Assembly (NCBI RefSeq): GCF_014529535.1
Contig: NW_023503608.1
Location: 2,976,001 to 3,040,000 of the forward strand
Origin: Bradysia coprophila
Lineage: Eukaryota > Arthropoda > Insecta > Diptera > Sciaridae
DNA length: 64,000 nt
Direction of reading: 5' to 3'
The notes beneath the pieces are model-generated. The model did no database searches. It was given only the letters and a program-made list of their open reading frames with translations, and was not told the DNA's origin. Below, in pieces: positions 1-12,609 of this stretch. Made by a program: the position numbers and the translations under genes. Every line of letters starts with the position of its first letter. The first letter of the stretch is position 1.

Positions 1-32
1 TCAACACCGAAGTAACTATATCACAACCTCAC

Positions 33-158
33 CTGAAACCAGAAATGTTTTGCCAAAACTGAAGCGATGGTTGAGTCTTGAAACTGTTCGAAAATGTTTA
101 CTAAGCCGTCACTACTTTCCAAACATAGGCGGCAAAGCAGCTTCGAGCTCGAATTCAT
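33..158 (-). CDS. ZAD zinc-finger gene A, first exon only (rest off the left edge)
   Basis: This is the first coding exon of an eighth member of the ZAD-C2H2 array. The ATG is at 158-156 and the exon ends in CAG followed by a GTGAG donor at 32-31. It is 126 bp, exactly the size of exon 1 in six of the other copies. The 42 residues contain the first half of the ZAD (zinc-finger associated domain), with the CRLC cysteine pair, and end in FWFQ. The second half with the WVCE.CW pair would lie in exon 2, left of base 1. ZAD domains mediate dimerisation of insect zinc-finger transcription factors. Whether the rest of the gene is intact cannot be seen. Confidence 0.85.
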
Positions 159-271
159 TTTACTGAAATGATTATTTGCATAAACATCAGCAGATCAAAA
201 TAAACGACTTCTAAGACTTTGTTAGTAAACAATAATGCCAAAAGATGTACCATCAGCTGATTCAGTCCAAT

Positions 272-287
272 GGATTTGTAGTAGATT
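272..287 (-). promoter_or_regulatory. Conserved upstream motif of ZAD gene A
   Basis: On the plus strand this reads GGATTTGTAGTAGATT, so in gene orientation AATCTACTACAAATCC. It lies about 115 bp upstream of the ATG. The same 16-mer or a close variant stands upstream of copies B to G, so it is either a core-promoter element or paralogy that has not yet decayed. Confidence 0.5.
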
Positions 288-568
288 GAAGTTTAAATTT
301 TTTTTGGTGTCATTTCTAAAAATGAGTTGAAGACACTTTATGTCTTTCTTATCCTTGCTGCGCCGAAACTTTGTTCTTGGAATCCCAGTGCTAGATTTTT
401 TACGTCTGTTTTAATGTAATTCTGGGCGGGACAAAAAATCATTTTTCAGTTTCATCATTTAAATTTTTCAACAAATCCTTATTTGTGTGTCGTTAACAAC
501 ATCAAACGAGCTCGTGAAAGACATTCACAAGCTAAAGGTTCTTTAAGAATCTAGTAAGATTCATCTGG

Positions 569-938
569 CAAGGCCAGCTCTGACTCCGGGCAATATATGA
601 TGTTGGGCTCAATGAGGTGTTTTTCTTGTCCGGAAGGCTTAAATATTGGACCCATATCTTCTTTTAGAATTTAAAAAAATAGTTTAGGCATGTAGAGCGA
701 CTCATTTGTACAAATATACGAATGCGTTGGTTAGAGCAGCAAAAAAGATCTACACCACTATGCTACTCTCTTCTTACCAACGCTTTGGTACATTTGTACA
801 AATGCCTTGCTCCCCATGCCTAAACTATTTTCTAAAATTCTAAAAACAGATAAGGGTACAATATATGGGCCTTCCGCACCAGAAAAACACCTCATTGAGC
901 CCAATAACCCATATTGCCCGGAGTCAGAGCTGGCCTGG
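569..938. repeat. Large imperfect foldback element (MITE-like)
   Basis: The left arm (about 569-735) and right arm (about 769-938) are inverted copies of each other. The outer ends share GGCCAGCTCTGACTCCGGGC and its complement, and the inner parts share the sequence around TAGTTTAGGCATG. It occupies the spacer between ZAD copies A and B. The short reading frames inside it are by-products of the repeat. No clear target duplication was found. The rest of 159-1276 holds no gene. Confidence 0.75.
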
Positions 939-1276
939 CATTGAAATATTCGGTGGATGGATACAAAAATATTTAGCACACCAAAAGTGCCCTCCAATAA
1001 AATCAGGGAGATGATATGGGGGTCTGGGAAACTTAGTTATACCTAGATTATACCTCTTTGAGTGAGGCCTTTATACACGACCATGACTTTTAGTCATTAT
1101 TTACTATAGTCCGAAGCAGATCAAGTTGGTTCTCCAAATAACGCAGAATTTTTACCAAACCAATCTTAGAGCGAACTCGAGACGAATTAGAGTGTAGATT
1201 GGAGTCGAACAGAGAATATTTCAGTAAAAGTCGTCTGTTTGCCACAAACACCATAAATCATTGCGTCTTGCTATAT

Positions 1277-3247
1277 TTATTCATCCACCACTTTGGCAAA
1301 ATTGTACTTTAGGGGGCAAGATTTAAGTTTTTTGGGATGGGATCCATAGGAGCAGGTCTCAGTTTCGCTGGGAGCGGCTTGATTGCAGCTATCTTTTTCT
1401 GCTCTGTCTCTGGCCCATTCTGCTACATGGGCCTTCTTCCGATGATTGTACATGTTCGCACTGGATTTGAAAGTTTTATCGCAGTACGTACAACTGTACA
1501 AATCTACACCAGTGTGAAGTGCTGCTATGTGTTCCTACAGAATTGATTCGGTTTTAATTGAGATGGAGATGCATGGTTATGATAATGTTACCTTTAGGAT
1601 TGTAGCCTTTCTGAATGCTTTGTCGCAAAGTGTACACCTGAAAAAACAATCAGTATGCAAAACGGACCGACTCACACTGTTCGACCGAACATTTACTTAC
1701 TGATGTTTTCGTTCGCCATGAGAATTTCGAATATGGCAGTCCAACAATCGCTTGTTCTGCACGTTTTTCTTACAAATCGGGCAATTGAGAAACTTTGCAT
1801 CGCCGTCCTGAGCATCTTGCATTTCCTGATGGTTTCTCATATAATGTTGATGAAGGCGACGTTTATGCTTCAACCTGAAAATATTGTATTGGGCAATACA
1901 GAGCTGCGGTCTAACAATTCAGATTGTGACTCCTACCAAACACCACAAATGTCACATTGAGCTTTCGGCAGTGGTATTGTTCGATGTTCCACTTCTATGT
2001 GGTGTTTCAAATCGGGTTTGTTTTTGAATGCTCGGCCGCATCCTTCACAAATGTGATTTATAGACGGGCCATGAACGGTTTTCATGTGTCTTGTCAGTTT
2101 GTACCTTGTCGGAAAACTGAAATTAAATTAGAACAAAAACCATTGGGTCAAATGGAGGGCATGACAGGCGGCAATCAAGCTTACATTATGTCACACTGGT
2201 TGCAAGGAAATTTATCGCTCGTATCCGTGGAATGCTTTTCTCGAATGTGATAGTTCAGCTTTGCTACGGATATGTAAGTTTTGGGACACAAGCTGCATGT
2301 GTAGTCATGGGCGAGTTCGTGACATTTTATGTGATCACTCAGTATCTTTCTGTTTCTATAACTTTTACCACACTGGTCGCATCGGTGTGCGTCTGGATTA
2401 ACATGATACTGGATATGGTCCAGTATTCCGGAGCGTTTGTAATACTTATTTCCACAGCAGATCAAATGACCACGTTTCTTGTGCGCTTGGCGATAATGTT
2501 TTCTCACTTTTTCTAAAGTGTCGAGTTCGACGTCACTGCAAATGTCGCATTTCATTGTGAAAAATCTGCGAATCTCTGCGTCCTGCCGCTCGATTTCATA
2601 TGCACTGAGCAAGTTATATCTACTAGGCTTATCAAGTGAAGGCTCGTTATCATTGTCAATGGCTTGCTCTGCTTCATCTACGAAATACAAAAGGAGATCA
2701 TGATTCGGTACTGGTGTAAAACGAGAACAGCTAAAATAATACTTTGAACACCCATATTATCGTCGTCATCTTCGTCATAACTGTTTTCCATGCTTGGTGT
2801 CTGCGTATCGTCAGTCTTAATTGTAATATCCGTTTCTTCTTCGCATTTGCCTACAAAAAGACCAGCTTCCAACGCTGTCTCGATAGGACTCAAACTTCTT
2901 CGCTCTTGCTTTATTTCGTCAACTTTGACCAAGACGATCGAATTCATGCAATTCTGATGTAGTAACTCCAGTCGCTTGTAGAAATGGTGAAATGTTCTCG
3001 TTTGGCTCCAACATATTTCACACACCCATTCCGGCATACCGTCATCTTTATTAATCTACAGAATTGAAAAGGTGAACTCAGTTGACACCAAAGCCACTAT
3101 CCCAATACTACAAAACCTCACCTGAAACCAGAAGTGTTCGGCCAAAACTGAAGCAATGGTTGATTCTTGAAACTTTTCGAAAATATTTACTAAACCGACA
3201 CTGGTTTCCAGACATAAGCGACATATTTGTGTCGAATTTGAATTCAT
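1277..3247 (-). CDS. ZAD-C2H2 zinc-finger protein B (complete, 7 exons)
   Basis: Exons are 3247-3122, 3055-2743, 2677-2185, 2116-1937, 1874-1701, 1637-1592 and 1534-1277; together they give 529 residues with an open joined frame. Exons 1-2 encode the ZAD with cysteine pairs CRLC and CEIC. An acidic linker (DEDDDDN) follows. Exons 3-7 encode ten zinc fingers: CDIC near the start, an atypical LICCGNK finger, and eight ordinary C2H2 fingers, three of which are split by introns. The last finger ends near MYNHRKKAH, followed by a short basic-polar tail. Such proteins are nuclear DNA-binding factors that dimerise through ZAD. The target is unknown. The stop codon lies inside GAATAAATA, so the polyadenylation signal overlaps the end of the gene. 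It is the model copy for the array. Confidence 0.88.
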
Positions 3248-3336
3248 TTTATCGGAATGATTTTATTTTCATCGATATCAACACAAAATCAAAACATAAA
3301 CAATTTAGTTTGACAGTCCATCCAGGTGAAATCTTG

Positions 3337-3352
3337 GGATTTGTAGTAGATT
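3337..3352 (-). promoter_or_regulatory. Conserved upstream motif of ZAD gene B
   Basis: GGATTTGTAGTAGATT on the plus strand lies about 90 bp upstream of the ATG of copy B. It is identical to the motifs upstream of copies A and E. Confidence 0.5.
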
Positions 3353-3469
3353 TAAGTTTTGATTCTACTTTCTACTTCTCGCTTTTTGTTCAAACTTGGA
3401 ACGACTTTTTATTTCTTTTTACGTGCTTCTCCTCAGCCCTTGTATAGTAGGAAAGTTTTGCTATCTCAA

Positions 3470-3605
3470 CCTAATACACTGTATGAAAATAAATGAACAC
3501 TGACATAAGTTGAAAAATTTAATTCGCAAAAAACATAGAGCTACTAGATTATTCAGGTCCCTAGTCAAACAAGCGCTCCTGCCTGGGTTACTTTTACTCT
3601 GCCGT
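3470..3605. repeat. Truncated copy of the CACGGCAGAG MITE
   Basis: This stretch closely matches 62883-63020, including GCTCCTGCCTGGGTTACTTT and the terminal CTCTGCCGTG at 3600. The left terminal repeat is missing, so it is a partial copy. The remaining spacer 3248-4964 holds the copy B motif, a weak inverted repeat around 4388-4520 (CAGAGTTTCGGCT and its complement) and no gene. Confidence 0.7.
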
Positions 3606-4964
3606 GTTTCTACTCGAAGCTTTCGAGTAAGTCTGCACAAATGGTAATTAATTCAACACTTTTCATCTTCCGAAGTTGGGAAATTTATATAGAATTAGAT
3701 TGTTAGCTGATAGCAACTTTCCTTCTTCTCTTGAATTTTCGTCGAAATTAGTTTTTCAGAGAAATATTTTTTTAAAACCGCACTTTAGTGCTCGACAGTA
3801 AGTCCTATCTTGTATCTCTTGTAGAATTAATGCAAAATACAGAAAGCTTTTATTTTCTTAGTTTAAAGCCATTAAAACCAGAAGACGCAGAAGACCTTAT
3901 TAGGAAAGCAATCGGGAGCGGAGAATGCGAAAAACAAAGAGCTTGATGCCTCATTAAAGTTTACATTTTAAGAATAAGAACTTTGCTATAGTAGATCAAT
4001 CCATTCAATGTTGGAGTAATCACATTTCAAAAGATTTTCTGACTATCAGGACCATGAACTTTTTAAATTTTAGATAATGATCAATTGTAATAAAAAATTC
4101 GAAATGAATCGATTGAGAGCACTTTGATCGAAAGAAGTAATAAAAGATACGATGAAATATATGAAATATATTGTATCAACACGACAATTATTCATTTCTT
4201 AGAACACACTCACCATCATATGCATGAGATCGAATTATACATTTAACTTTAACAGAGATCGTATATTATACCCGCGATGAAATTTTTGTATGGATTTATT
4301 TATTGTATATTCGTTATAAGTCGCTGAAAATACACGTGTACGTTAATACAAAACGGCAAGTATAAATCCGATTTAGTCACAGCGCTGACAGAGTTTCGGC
4401 TGCTTCGAGAGCTCGAAATAAATTCGGAGCGATCTCTTTCGTTAATTCTTTTTTTTTTTTGGAGATGTACGAAAAAGATCACTTTGATGCAATTTCGAAG
4501 TCTTGGGAAGCCGAAACTCTGTCTTCAAAAACCAAAATATATAAACAAAACTAAATTGAAATAAAGTTGACTGTATTGGGGGGAGCACCCATTTGAGAGT
4601 AAAAACAGTTGCCTAATCCAATTGGAATTCAAACAAAACTGGTTTAGCATATTTTTCATAATATTTGGTGTGTTTATTCTTGTATTCGTTTTTCACTGAA
4701 AATCAAACCATTAGATTTAACTACTGTCCGCTACATTCATCTTTTTTTCATTCCATTCCATTCCGTTCGCCTTACAACTCGTTAAATTTCCTAAAACCTT
4801 GCTAGAAAATATTTGGATGGTATCAGAATAGCACTTCTTTCGTTACAGACACGCTTCGTGTTAGTTAAAACACGGGCAGAGAATATTTTAGTCAAAATCA
4901 TTCTTTCGCATCGCACAAAAATCATCATTGATTCCGCTGCTATATTCATGCATCTTCCATGAGT

Positions 4965-6928
4965 TTACGTAGCTGTGGTTTGAGTTTCAATAGTTGCGAC
5001 TTGATTACATCTATTCTTTTCTGCTTTGTCCCTGGTCCATTCTGCTAAATGAGCCTTCTTCTGATGCGAGTACATGTTCGCTCTCGATTTGAAAGTTCTA
5101 TTGCAGTACGTACAACTGTACAAATCTGCTCCAGTGTGAAGTGCTGCTATGTGTTCCTGTCAATGGGGAATTAAAATAAATTTATTCGTTAATTGCAGGG
5201 ATTCCAGATGGTTAATAGAGTTTCACCTTTAAGCTTAGGCCCGTCTTGAATGCCTTGTCGCACAATGTACACCTGAAATTAAAATGCAAAATACGACCTT
5301 GAACAACCGATCTTTGAGTGAGTCAGAATTGGGTTACTTATGATTTCGTTCACCATGAGTGTATTTGATATGCTTGCTCAACAACCGTTTGTTCAGAACC
5401 CTTTTCTTACAAATCGGACAACTGACAGGCTGTGAGTTACCGTCCTGAGCAGCTTTCATTTCTTGATGAAATTTTAAATGTGCCCGAAGGCGTCCTTTAT
5501 ACTTTAACCTACGGTAAACATTCGATTGGTCAAAACACTGAACTGCGCAAAATTCAGATTTTAAATTGCATACCAAGTTCCGCATATGTCGCACTGAACT
5601 TTCGGCGGCGGTGTTGCAGAATGCACCAATTCCTTATGGTTTTGCAGACTTAATTTGCTTTTATATTTGCGGCCGCATATCTCACAGACGTGGTTCATCG
5701 ACCGGTCATGCACGTTCCTTATGTGACTAGTTAGCAATGGCTTTGTCCGACAACTGAAATAAAATTAAAAGCCAAACGTTGGGTCTTCGTTCATTGAAAT
5801 GCGCCATAAAACATAACGCTGGTGGTGCAGGAAATTACTTTTGATGTTTGAACAAAGACGGTAAAAAACTTACATTTTGCTACATTGGTTGCACGGAAAT
5901 TCTCTGCTCGCATCTTTCGAATGATCATCTCGAACGTGATTTCGCAGTATTGATGCATATGAGTAACTTTTTGTACATAAACTGCATTCATACGCACGTA
6001 CGTGGCATTTCATATGTGTTTTCAGTGTAACACTGTTTTTAAACTGTCGACTGCACTGATCACAGCTATGTGAGTTGGGATTGACGTGATACTGGATATG
6101 GTCCATCATCAATGTACGTGACGTATACTTATTTCCACAACAAATCAAATATCCTTTCGATACTTTGTGCACTTCACGATAATGTTTCCTCATTGTCTTT
6201 AATGTGTCGAATTCGACGTCACCGCAAATATCGCATTTATTCGTGAAAAAGCTGAAAATCTCTGTGTCCGAGTGTTGCACTGTTTCCGATCGACTGAGCG
6301 ACTTATATCTTTTAGGCTTATCAGGAGAAGACTCGTCATCATCATCATCAGTGGTTTGCTCTGCTTCAGCTTCTCCTACAAAAAAAAGAAAGGAATATCA
6401 TCCGGTACTGGCGTAAAGCTGTCAAAAACAAATACTGTGAGCGCCCCTATTGTCGTCGTCATCTTCATCACAACTGTTTTCCATGCTTGGTGTCTCCATG
6501 TCGTCAGTCTTTATTGTTACATCCGTTTCTTCTTCGTATTTGCCTACAGAAAGATCAGCCTCCACTGCGTCCCCCATAGGACTGACACTTCGCTCTTGTT
6601 TTATTTCATCAACCTTGACCAAGACGATTGAGTTGAAGTAGTTCTTATGGCGTAACTCTAACCTCTTGTAGAAATGGTGGAATGTTTTCGTTTGGCTCCA
6701 ACATATTTCACACACCCATTCCGGCATACCGTCATCCTGATTAACCTACAGAATTGAACGGGTGAATTCAATTAATTCTCAACGACAGTATCTCAACCTC
6801 ACCTGGAACCATAAATGTTCGGCCAAAACTGAAGCGATGGTTGAACCTTCGAACTGTTCGAAAATGTTTACTAAACCGTCACTAGTTTCCAGACATAAAC
6901 GGCAAAGCTGCTTCGAGCTTGAACTCAT
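4965..6928 (-). CDS. ZAD-C2H2 zinc-finger protein C (complete, 7 exons)
   Basis: Exons are 6928-6803, 6745-6436, 6375-5874, 5753-5574, 5508-5338, 5272-5227 and 5156-4965; the joined frame encodes 508 residues. I start at the ATG giving [12 protein letters not shown], because an upstream in-frame ATG would add a tail absent from the paralogs. ZAD comes first (CRLC, CEIC), then an acidic linker, then ten fingers. Finger 3 is the most divergent in the family ([11 protein letters not shown]). The tail is shorter than in the other copies: a premature TAA at 4967-4965 ends it in TTAT, and the family AATAAA at the stop is replaced by GAATATAG further on. It is probably a nuclear DNA-binding regulator with unknown targets. 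Confidence 0.87.
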
Positions 6929-7033
6929 TTTATCGAAATGATTATTTTCATCAACACCAACGAAGACATCAACATAACACAATCAAAACATATAAACAGT
7001 TTAGTTTGACAGGCCATCCAGTTTTCAGTTCGC

Positions 7034-7050
7034 GGAATTTGGAGTAGATT
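7034..7050 (-). promoter_or_regulatory. Conserved upstream motif of ZAD gene C (variant)
   Basis: GGAATTTGGAGTAGATT lies about 110 bp upstream of the ATG of copy C. It is a diverged form of the family motif. Confidence 0.4.
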
Positions 7051-7544
7051 TTTACAATTTTGATATTGTTGCGGGTAAATTTAAAAAAAAGTCTGACGTA
7101 CTGCAGTGTTGAAGCATATTATAGTCATTCGTTGATGTCTCTACTTCTTTGACCACTCATTTTTCTCTTTGCATTCAAAGTATCAAAGCTAAGCATTCGA
7201 GGGTTTCAGGCGAAGCTATTTTTACCAAACGAAAGTAGTTGCCGACCGACTGTACTTGGTGATCATTTGTAGTACGTTCAGAAAACTCTTTCAATGAAAT
7301 ACACCTTTTTGCTTCGCTACAATAATTCATTGCAATATTTATTCATCAACATTCATGTTAACTAATCTTCGGTCCTCTCGCTCTCAACGGAACACGTTAA
7401 AAAAGAAGCAAATACTTTGAAAAGTATTAAGTTAACTAGACTTCGGTTTTCTCGCTCTGATCATAACATTATGTGCCCTTTGTATGAAATGCCAACTGTC
7501 GGAGGCAAAACGGAATGAAAACGGGTGATTGTGAATTCAGACTT

Positions 7545-7640
7545 AAAACCAATACCAAGATGTACCTGGGTCATCAACCACTTTCAGTTCGTAAGATTGG
7601 TAGCAGATTTTTTTGGTTTTGCGGTTAAATTTTTAAGGTA
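7545..7640 (-). pseudogene. Orphan ZAD-gene upstream region (relic of a lost copy)
   Basis: The sequence ACCAAGATGTACCTGGGTCA followed by TTTCAGTTCGTAAGATTGG and GTAGCAGATTTTTTTGG matches the region just upstream of copy D (about 9890-9960). Here no ZAD exon follows. It is best read as the 5' flank of a deleted gene copy between C and D. The rest of 6929-7888 holds no gene. Confidence 0.55.
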
Positions 7641-7888
7641 AAGTATAACATTAGCCAGCATAGCACGGACGGTAAAAGTACCATCGACTGGAGCTTTCGA
7701 TACTTTCACGCAAACGCTTACGAGCCCACCATTTTTAGTCATAGTTTAAAACATCAAATTTAGATTGGATGGAATTTTCAGATCTCTGCCAAGATCGGTG
7801 CAAAAGTAGTGACTCAGCCAGAGAATATTTCAATTAAAGTCATCCAATTTCTTTGTAACAACCATCCTAATTCATTGTGTTGCTGCAT

Positions 7889-9801
7889 TTATTCATCAAT
7901 CACCATTTTAGCTGTTGTTTCGGTTTCACTAGGTGCTAATTGATTGCACCTATCCTTTTCCGCTTTGTCCCTGGTCCATTCTGCTACATGGGCCTTCTTC
8001 CGATGATTGTACATGTTCGCATTCGATTTGAATGTTTTATCGCAGTACGGACAACTGTACAGATCTACACCAGTGTGAAGTGCTGCTATGTGTTCCTACA
8101 AACAGGGCATTCAAATTGATTCGGCAAGGAGTTCAGATGACTGATTAATTTACCTTCAAATTTTTCGGTATCTTGAATGCTTTGTCGCAAAATGTACACC
8201 TGAAACGCTTAGAATGTGAACCTGATCTTTATACAAACAGTTCGATAGAGAGATTGCTTACTGATGTTTTCTTTCGCCATGAGCATTTCGAATATGAACG
8301 GCCAGCAATCGTTTGTTCTGCACCTTTTTCTTGCAGATCGGACAATTGAGAATCTTTGCGTTTCCATCCTGAGCTTCCTGCATTTCCTGATGCATTCTTA
8401 GATGGTGCCGAAGATAACGCTGATGCTTCACCCTGAAAAGACATTTCTTTGTTCAACATCATACGTCTGCGATAAATTGAAATCTCAATTCGTACCAAGT
8501 ACCGCAAATGTTGCATTGAGCTTTGGGCAGTGGGGTGGTTGAATGTTCCAATTCTATGTGGTATTTCAAATCGTTTTTACTTTTGAATGTTCGACCGCAT
8601 ACCTCGCAAACGTGACCGAGCGGAAACTCATGAAGGTTTCTTATGTGGCCGGTCAGCGAATACTTTGTCGGATAGCTGAAGTGAAACCAAATATTCTTTC
8701 GTGTTTTGGGTTTTTGATACCGAATTGACTTCTACAATTCAAAACAAAACTTACATCTTGCCACAGTGGTCACAAGGAAATTTCTCGCTCTTCGTAGAAT
8801 GTTTATGTCGCATGTGATTTCTCAGCAACGCTGCAGTTGTGTAAGTTTTAGGACATAAGCTGCACGTATGGGCAGAGGCAGGATCATGAGATTTGATGTG
8901 TTTTAACATTGTCTGTCTGTCTTTATAACTTCTACCACATTGGTCACAACGGTGTGCGTCAGGATTAACATGATACTGGATATGCTCTAGCATTGCGCGG
9001 CGTGACGAGTACTTATTTCTACAGCAAACCACATACCCTTTCGGTACATTGTGCACGTGACGATAATGTTTTTTCACTTTTCTTAATGTGTCGAGTTGGA
9101 CGTTGCTGCAAATTGCACATTTCATCGCGTAAAATCTACTAATCTCAGCGTCCACTTTCTCTAGTTTCGATCGATTGTGCAACCTAATTCTGCTAGGATC
9201 ATCGAGAAAAGGCTGTTCCTCATCGTCAGTCGTTTGCTCAGCTTCACCTACAAGAAAAGATTGTGGTTCTACCGTATCGCCGTTGCCAACAATTACTAAA
9301 AATAATACTTTGATCGCCGCTATTGTCGTTGTTATCTTCATTACAACTGCTTTCCGTGCTCGGTGTTTGCATATCATCGTCAGCCTTTATTGTTATATCC
9401 GTTTCTTCTTCGCATTTGTCCACTAAGAGATCAGCTTTCGAAGCTTCCTCCATAGGACTGACACTTCGCTCTTGTTTTATTTCATCAACCTTGACCAAGA
9501 CGATCGAATCGAAGTGATTCTTATGGCGTAACTCCAGTCGCTTGTAGAAATGGTGAAATGTTTTCGTTTGGCTCCAACACATTTCACACACCCATTCCGA
9601 CATACCGTCATCCTGATTAACCTACAGAATTAAACGGGCGAGGTCAGTTAACTCCCAACATTATCACAACCTCACCTGGAACCAGAAATGTTCGACCAAA
9701 ACTGAAGCAACGGTTGAGTCTTGAAACTTTTCGAAAATATTTACAAAACCGCCACTAGTTTCCAGACATAAACGGCAAAGTTGTGCCGAATTTGAATTCA
9801 T
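7889..9801 (-). CDS. ZAD-C2H2 zinc-finger protein D (complete, 7 exons)
   Basis: Exons are 9801-9676, 9621-9309, 9247-8755, 8675-8496, 8432-8262, 8199-8154 and 8095-7889; they join in frame to 511 residues. The ZAD has CRLC in exon 1 and WVCEMCW in exon 2. The linker carries several Asp/Asn residues (DNNDNSGDQ). Fingers 1-4 sit in exon 3, finger 5 crosses exons 3-4 (CDHCGKI then [15 protein letters not shown]), and fingers 6-10 follow. The stop is inside GATGAATAAATG, so it overlaps a polyadenylation signal. Finger 3 has helix residues D-R-Q-T-M-L-K, unlike its neighbours at the last position, which suggests a different DNA preference. Function is inferred from domains only. Confidence 0.88.
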
Positions 9802-9931
9802 TCTTAGTATATTAAATCAAAGCGCTTTATTCAATTAATTGTCGGCTTCAACACAACATCAAAACAATTTACTTTGACAAAGTGGAAAAATAATCCCAAG
9901 ATGCACCTGGGTCATCAGCTTTCAGTTCGGA

Positions 9932-9947
9932 AGATTTGTAGTAGATT
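9932..9947 (-). promoter_or_regulatory. Conserved upstream motif of ZAD gene D
   Basis: AGATTTGTAGTAGATT lies about 130 bp upstream of the ATG, inside a longer conserved block that starts with CCAAGATGCACCTGGGTCAT. Confidence 0.5.
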
Positions 9948-10329
9948 TTTAGGTTTTGATTTTTCGCGGTTTAATTTTAAAGTGAAACTAACAATAACCT
10001 GAGCAAAACACGCAAAGCACCATGTGGAAGTGGCAGCGCCCGGTATTTTTTAACGTAAGGCTTTGGTGCTTTGGCCTGAGATATTGTTGAAGCGGAAAAA
10101 GAAAAATTCCTTTTCCAGTTTCCTACTGAATGAGTATGTCAATCGAGTTCCACATTCGTCGTTGTCTGGTTTTATTTAAGATTATGTCCACAGTGAAAAT
10201 AGTTTATGCCTTCTATTCGACCGTATAACAATGAAGACCGCATAGCGAGGTTGGCCGAAGTACCTGTACAAGAAGCCTTCTCTTCTTATACTTTTTCATG
10301 CCTTGGGCATACTTTTTTTTTAGAATTTT

Positions 10330-10560
10330 TCTCATAATTTTGGCCCTCAGTATGAAAAGTATCTGTGGTGGACGGTTCATTTCAGGTTCTTTCGCTTGTC
10401 GCACTCACTTCGTTCGGGCTACGACTCTTGTAATTACCTAGAATCTACCGTCCACCTCAGATATGTAAATAACTGTTACATATACGTGGCTACGGGAGCT
10501 CCATTTCAAGTCACAGTTGCCATTCTACTTAAAATTTGGATCGAAATTAATGTAAGTCGC
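10330..10560 (-). repeat. Foldback element, copy 1 (GTGGACGGT family)
   Basis: The reverse complement of this stretch matches 49455-49680, including ATGGA..., GTTATTTAC, GGTGGACGGTA, GAACGAAGTGA and CTTTTCATACTGAGGGCC. Within the element, ATCTGTGGTGGACGG and CCGTCCACCTCAGAT form inverted arms. It lies in the spacer between ZAD copies D and E, which otherwise holds only the copy D motif. Confidence 0.7.
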
Positions 10561-10633
10561 CCCGAAAATACGTCAATGAAAGTCATCCATTTGCTTCGCA
10601 ACAAAACCGTCATCATTGATTGAGTTGCTAGAT

Positions 10634-12609
10634 TTATTCATCAACCACCATTGTTGCTGTGGTTTCAGTTTCACTAGGTGCTGCTTGCTTGCAACTATCC
10701 TTTTCGACTTTGTCTCTGGTCCATTCTTCTAAATGAGCCTTCTTTCGATGTGAATACATGTTTGCGTTCGATTTGAAAGTCCTATCACAGTACATACAAC
10801 TGTACAAATCTACACCAGTGTGAAGTGCTGCAATGTGTTCCTACAAACAGGACATTCAAACTGATTTGGTTTTAATGGCAAGGAGATGGGTAATAAGGTT
10901 ACCTTTAAGGTTTTTGCCGACCTGAATGCTTTGTCGCAAAATGTACATCTGAAAGAAAACTTAGAATGCGAACCTGTCCCACCTAGACATTTATTTCGAA
11001 AATTCACTTACTGATGCTTTCGTTCGCCATGAGTACTTCGAATATGGTTGGTCAACAGTGTTTTGGTCTGTACTACTTTCTTGCATATCGGACAATTAAA
11101 AACTTTGCCGTCCTGAGCTTCCTGCATTTCTCGGTGCATTGTTAAATGTTTCCCAAGACGATGTTCATGCTTCAACCTACAAAGAAAAATATATGATTGT
11201 TCAAGCTAACACTGCAATAAATTCTCTTTCGCACCAAACACCGCAAATGTTGCATTGGACTTTCGGCAGTGGTGTTTTTGAATGTTCCAATTGCTCATGG
11301 ATTTGCAGATTAAATTTGTGTTTAAACGTACGACCGCATATCTCACAGACGTGATTCATCGACGGCTCATGAACGTTTTTTATGTGACCGGCTAGCGATA
11401 TTTTCGACCGGCAGCTAATGTAAAAAAAACATTGAGTCAATTGTGGCTCCAACTCTTGGTTAATTGAAATCTGATATAGAATGTAGCCATAAAACATGTC
11501 ATGTTAACCATAACTATGGTGCAGCCTTTTTAACGATTGAACAAGGACGGTAAATAACTTACATTTTCCCACACTTGTCGCAAGGAAATTTTTCGCTCGC
11601 ATCAGTGGAATGTTTATCTCGAACGTGATACCTTAGCATTGCTGCAGATGAGTAAGTTTTAGGACATAGACTGCATGTATGGACAGTGGTACGCAAGTGA
11701 GATTTGATGTGCCTTCGTAGTGTTTGTCTGTCTTTATAAATTTTACCACACTGGTCACAACGGTGTGCATCTGGATTAACATGATACTGGATATGGTCAA
11801 GTATTTCGCAGCGTTTCCCATACTTATTTCCACAGCAGATCAAATAACCTTTTGTTTTGTGCACTTGGCGATAATGTTTTCTCACTTTCTTTAAAGTGTC
11901 GAATTCGACGTCACTGCAAATGTCGCATTTCATCGTGAAAAATCGACGAATCTCTGCGTCCTGTTTCTCTATTTCCGACAGATTGTGCGAATTATATCTT
12001 CTAGGCTTATCAAGAGAATATTCGTCATCAGCGTCAGTGGTTTGCTCTTCTGCACCTACAAAAAAAAGAGTATTGTCTGGTAGTACGAAATGACAACGGA
12101 GGAATGCAGACAAAAATACTTTGCTCGCCGATATCGTAGCTGTTTTCTTCTTCACAATTGTATTCGTTGCTTGGTATCTGCGTGTCGTCAGTCTTTATTG
12201 TTATATCCGTTTCACATTTGTCTATGAAAAGATCATCTTCGTATGCTTCCTCTATAGGACTGCTGCTTCGTTCTTGCTTTATTTCATCAACTTTGACCAA
12301 GACGCTTGAGTTCAAGAAATTCTGATGAAGTAACTCCAATCGCTTGTAGAACTGATGGAATGTTTTGGTTTGGCTCCAACATGCTTCACACACCCATTCC
12401 GGCATGCCGTCATCTTTATTAATCTACAGAATCGAACAGATGAATTCAGCTAACTCCTATCAGCGACACTATCAGACTCTCACCTGGAACCAGAAATGTT
12501 CAGCCAAAACTGAAGCGATGGTTGAGTTTTGAAAATGTTCGAAAATGTTTACTAAGCCATCACTATTGTCCAGACACAAACGGCAAAGTTGTGTCGAATT
12601 TGAATTCAT
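10634..12609 (-). CDS. ZAD-C2H2 zinc-finger protein E (complete, 7 exons)
   Basis: Exons are 12609-12484, 12423-12120, 12055-11563, 11414-11235, 11176-11012, 10948-10903 and 10840-10634; the joined frame encodes 506 residues. The protein has an N-terminal ZAD (CRLC, CEAC), a linker ending YDIGEQ, and ten zinc fingers. Exon 5 is 165 bp, nine bases shorter than in copy B, by loss of whole codons. Exon 3 is 493 bp, the same as in B, D and F. The stop is embedded in GATGAATAAATC. It is closest by eye to copy F: both have an exon 2 of 304 bp and the [13 protein letters not shown] finger. A nuclear regulatory role is inferred from the domain architecture. Confidence 0.88.

Noticed and set aside
8229..8516. 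95-residue minus-strand frame
   Set aside because: It runs out of frame across exons 4-5 and an intron of ZAD copy D, whose true frame is clear.
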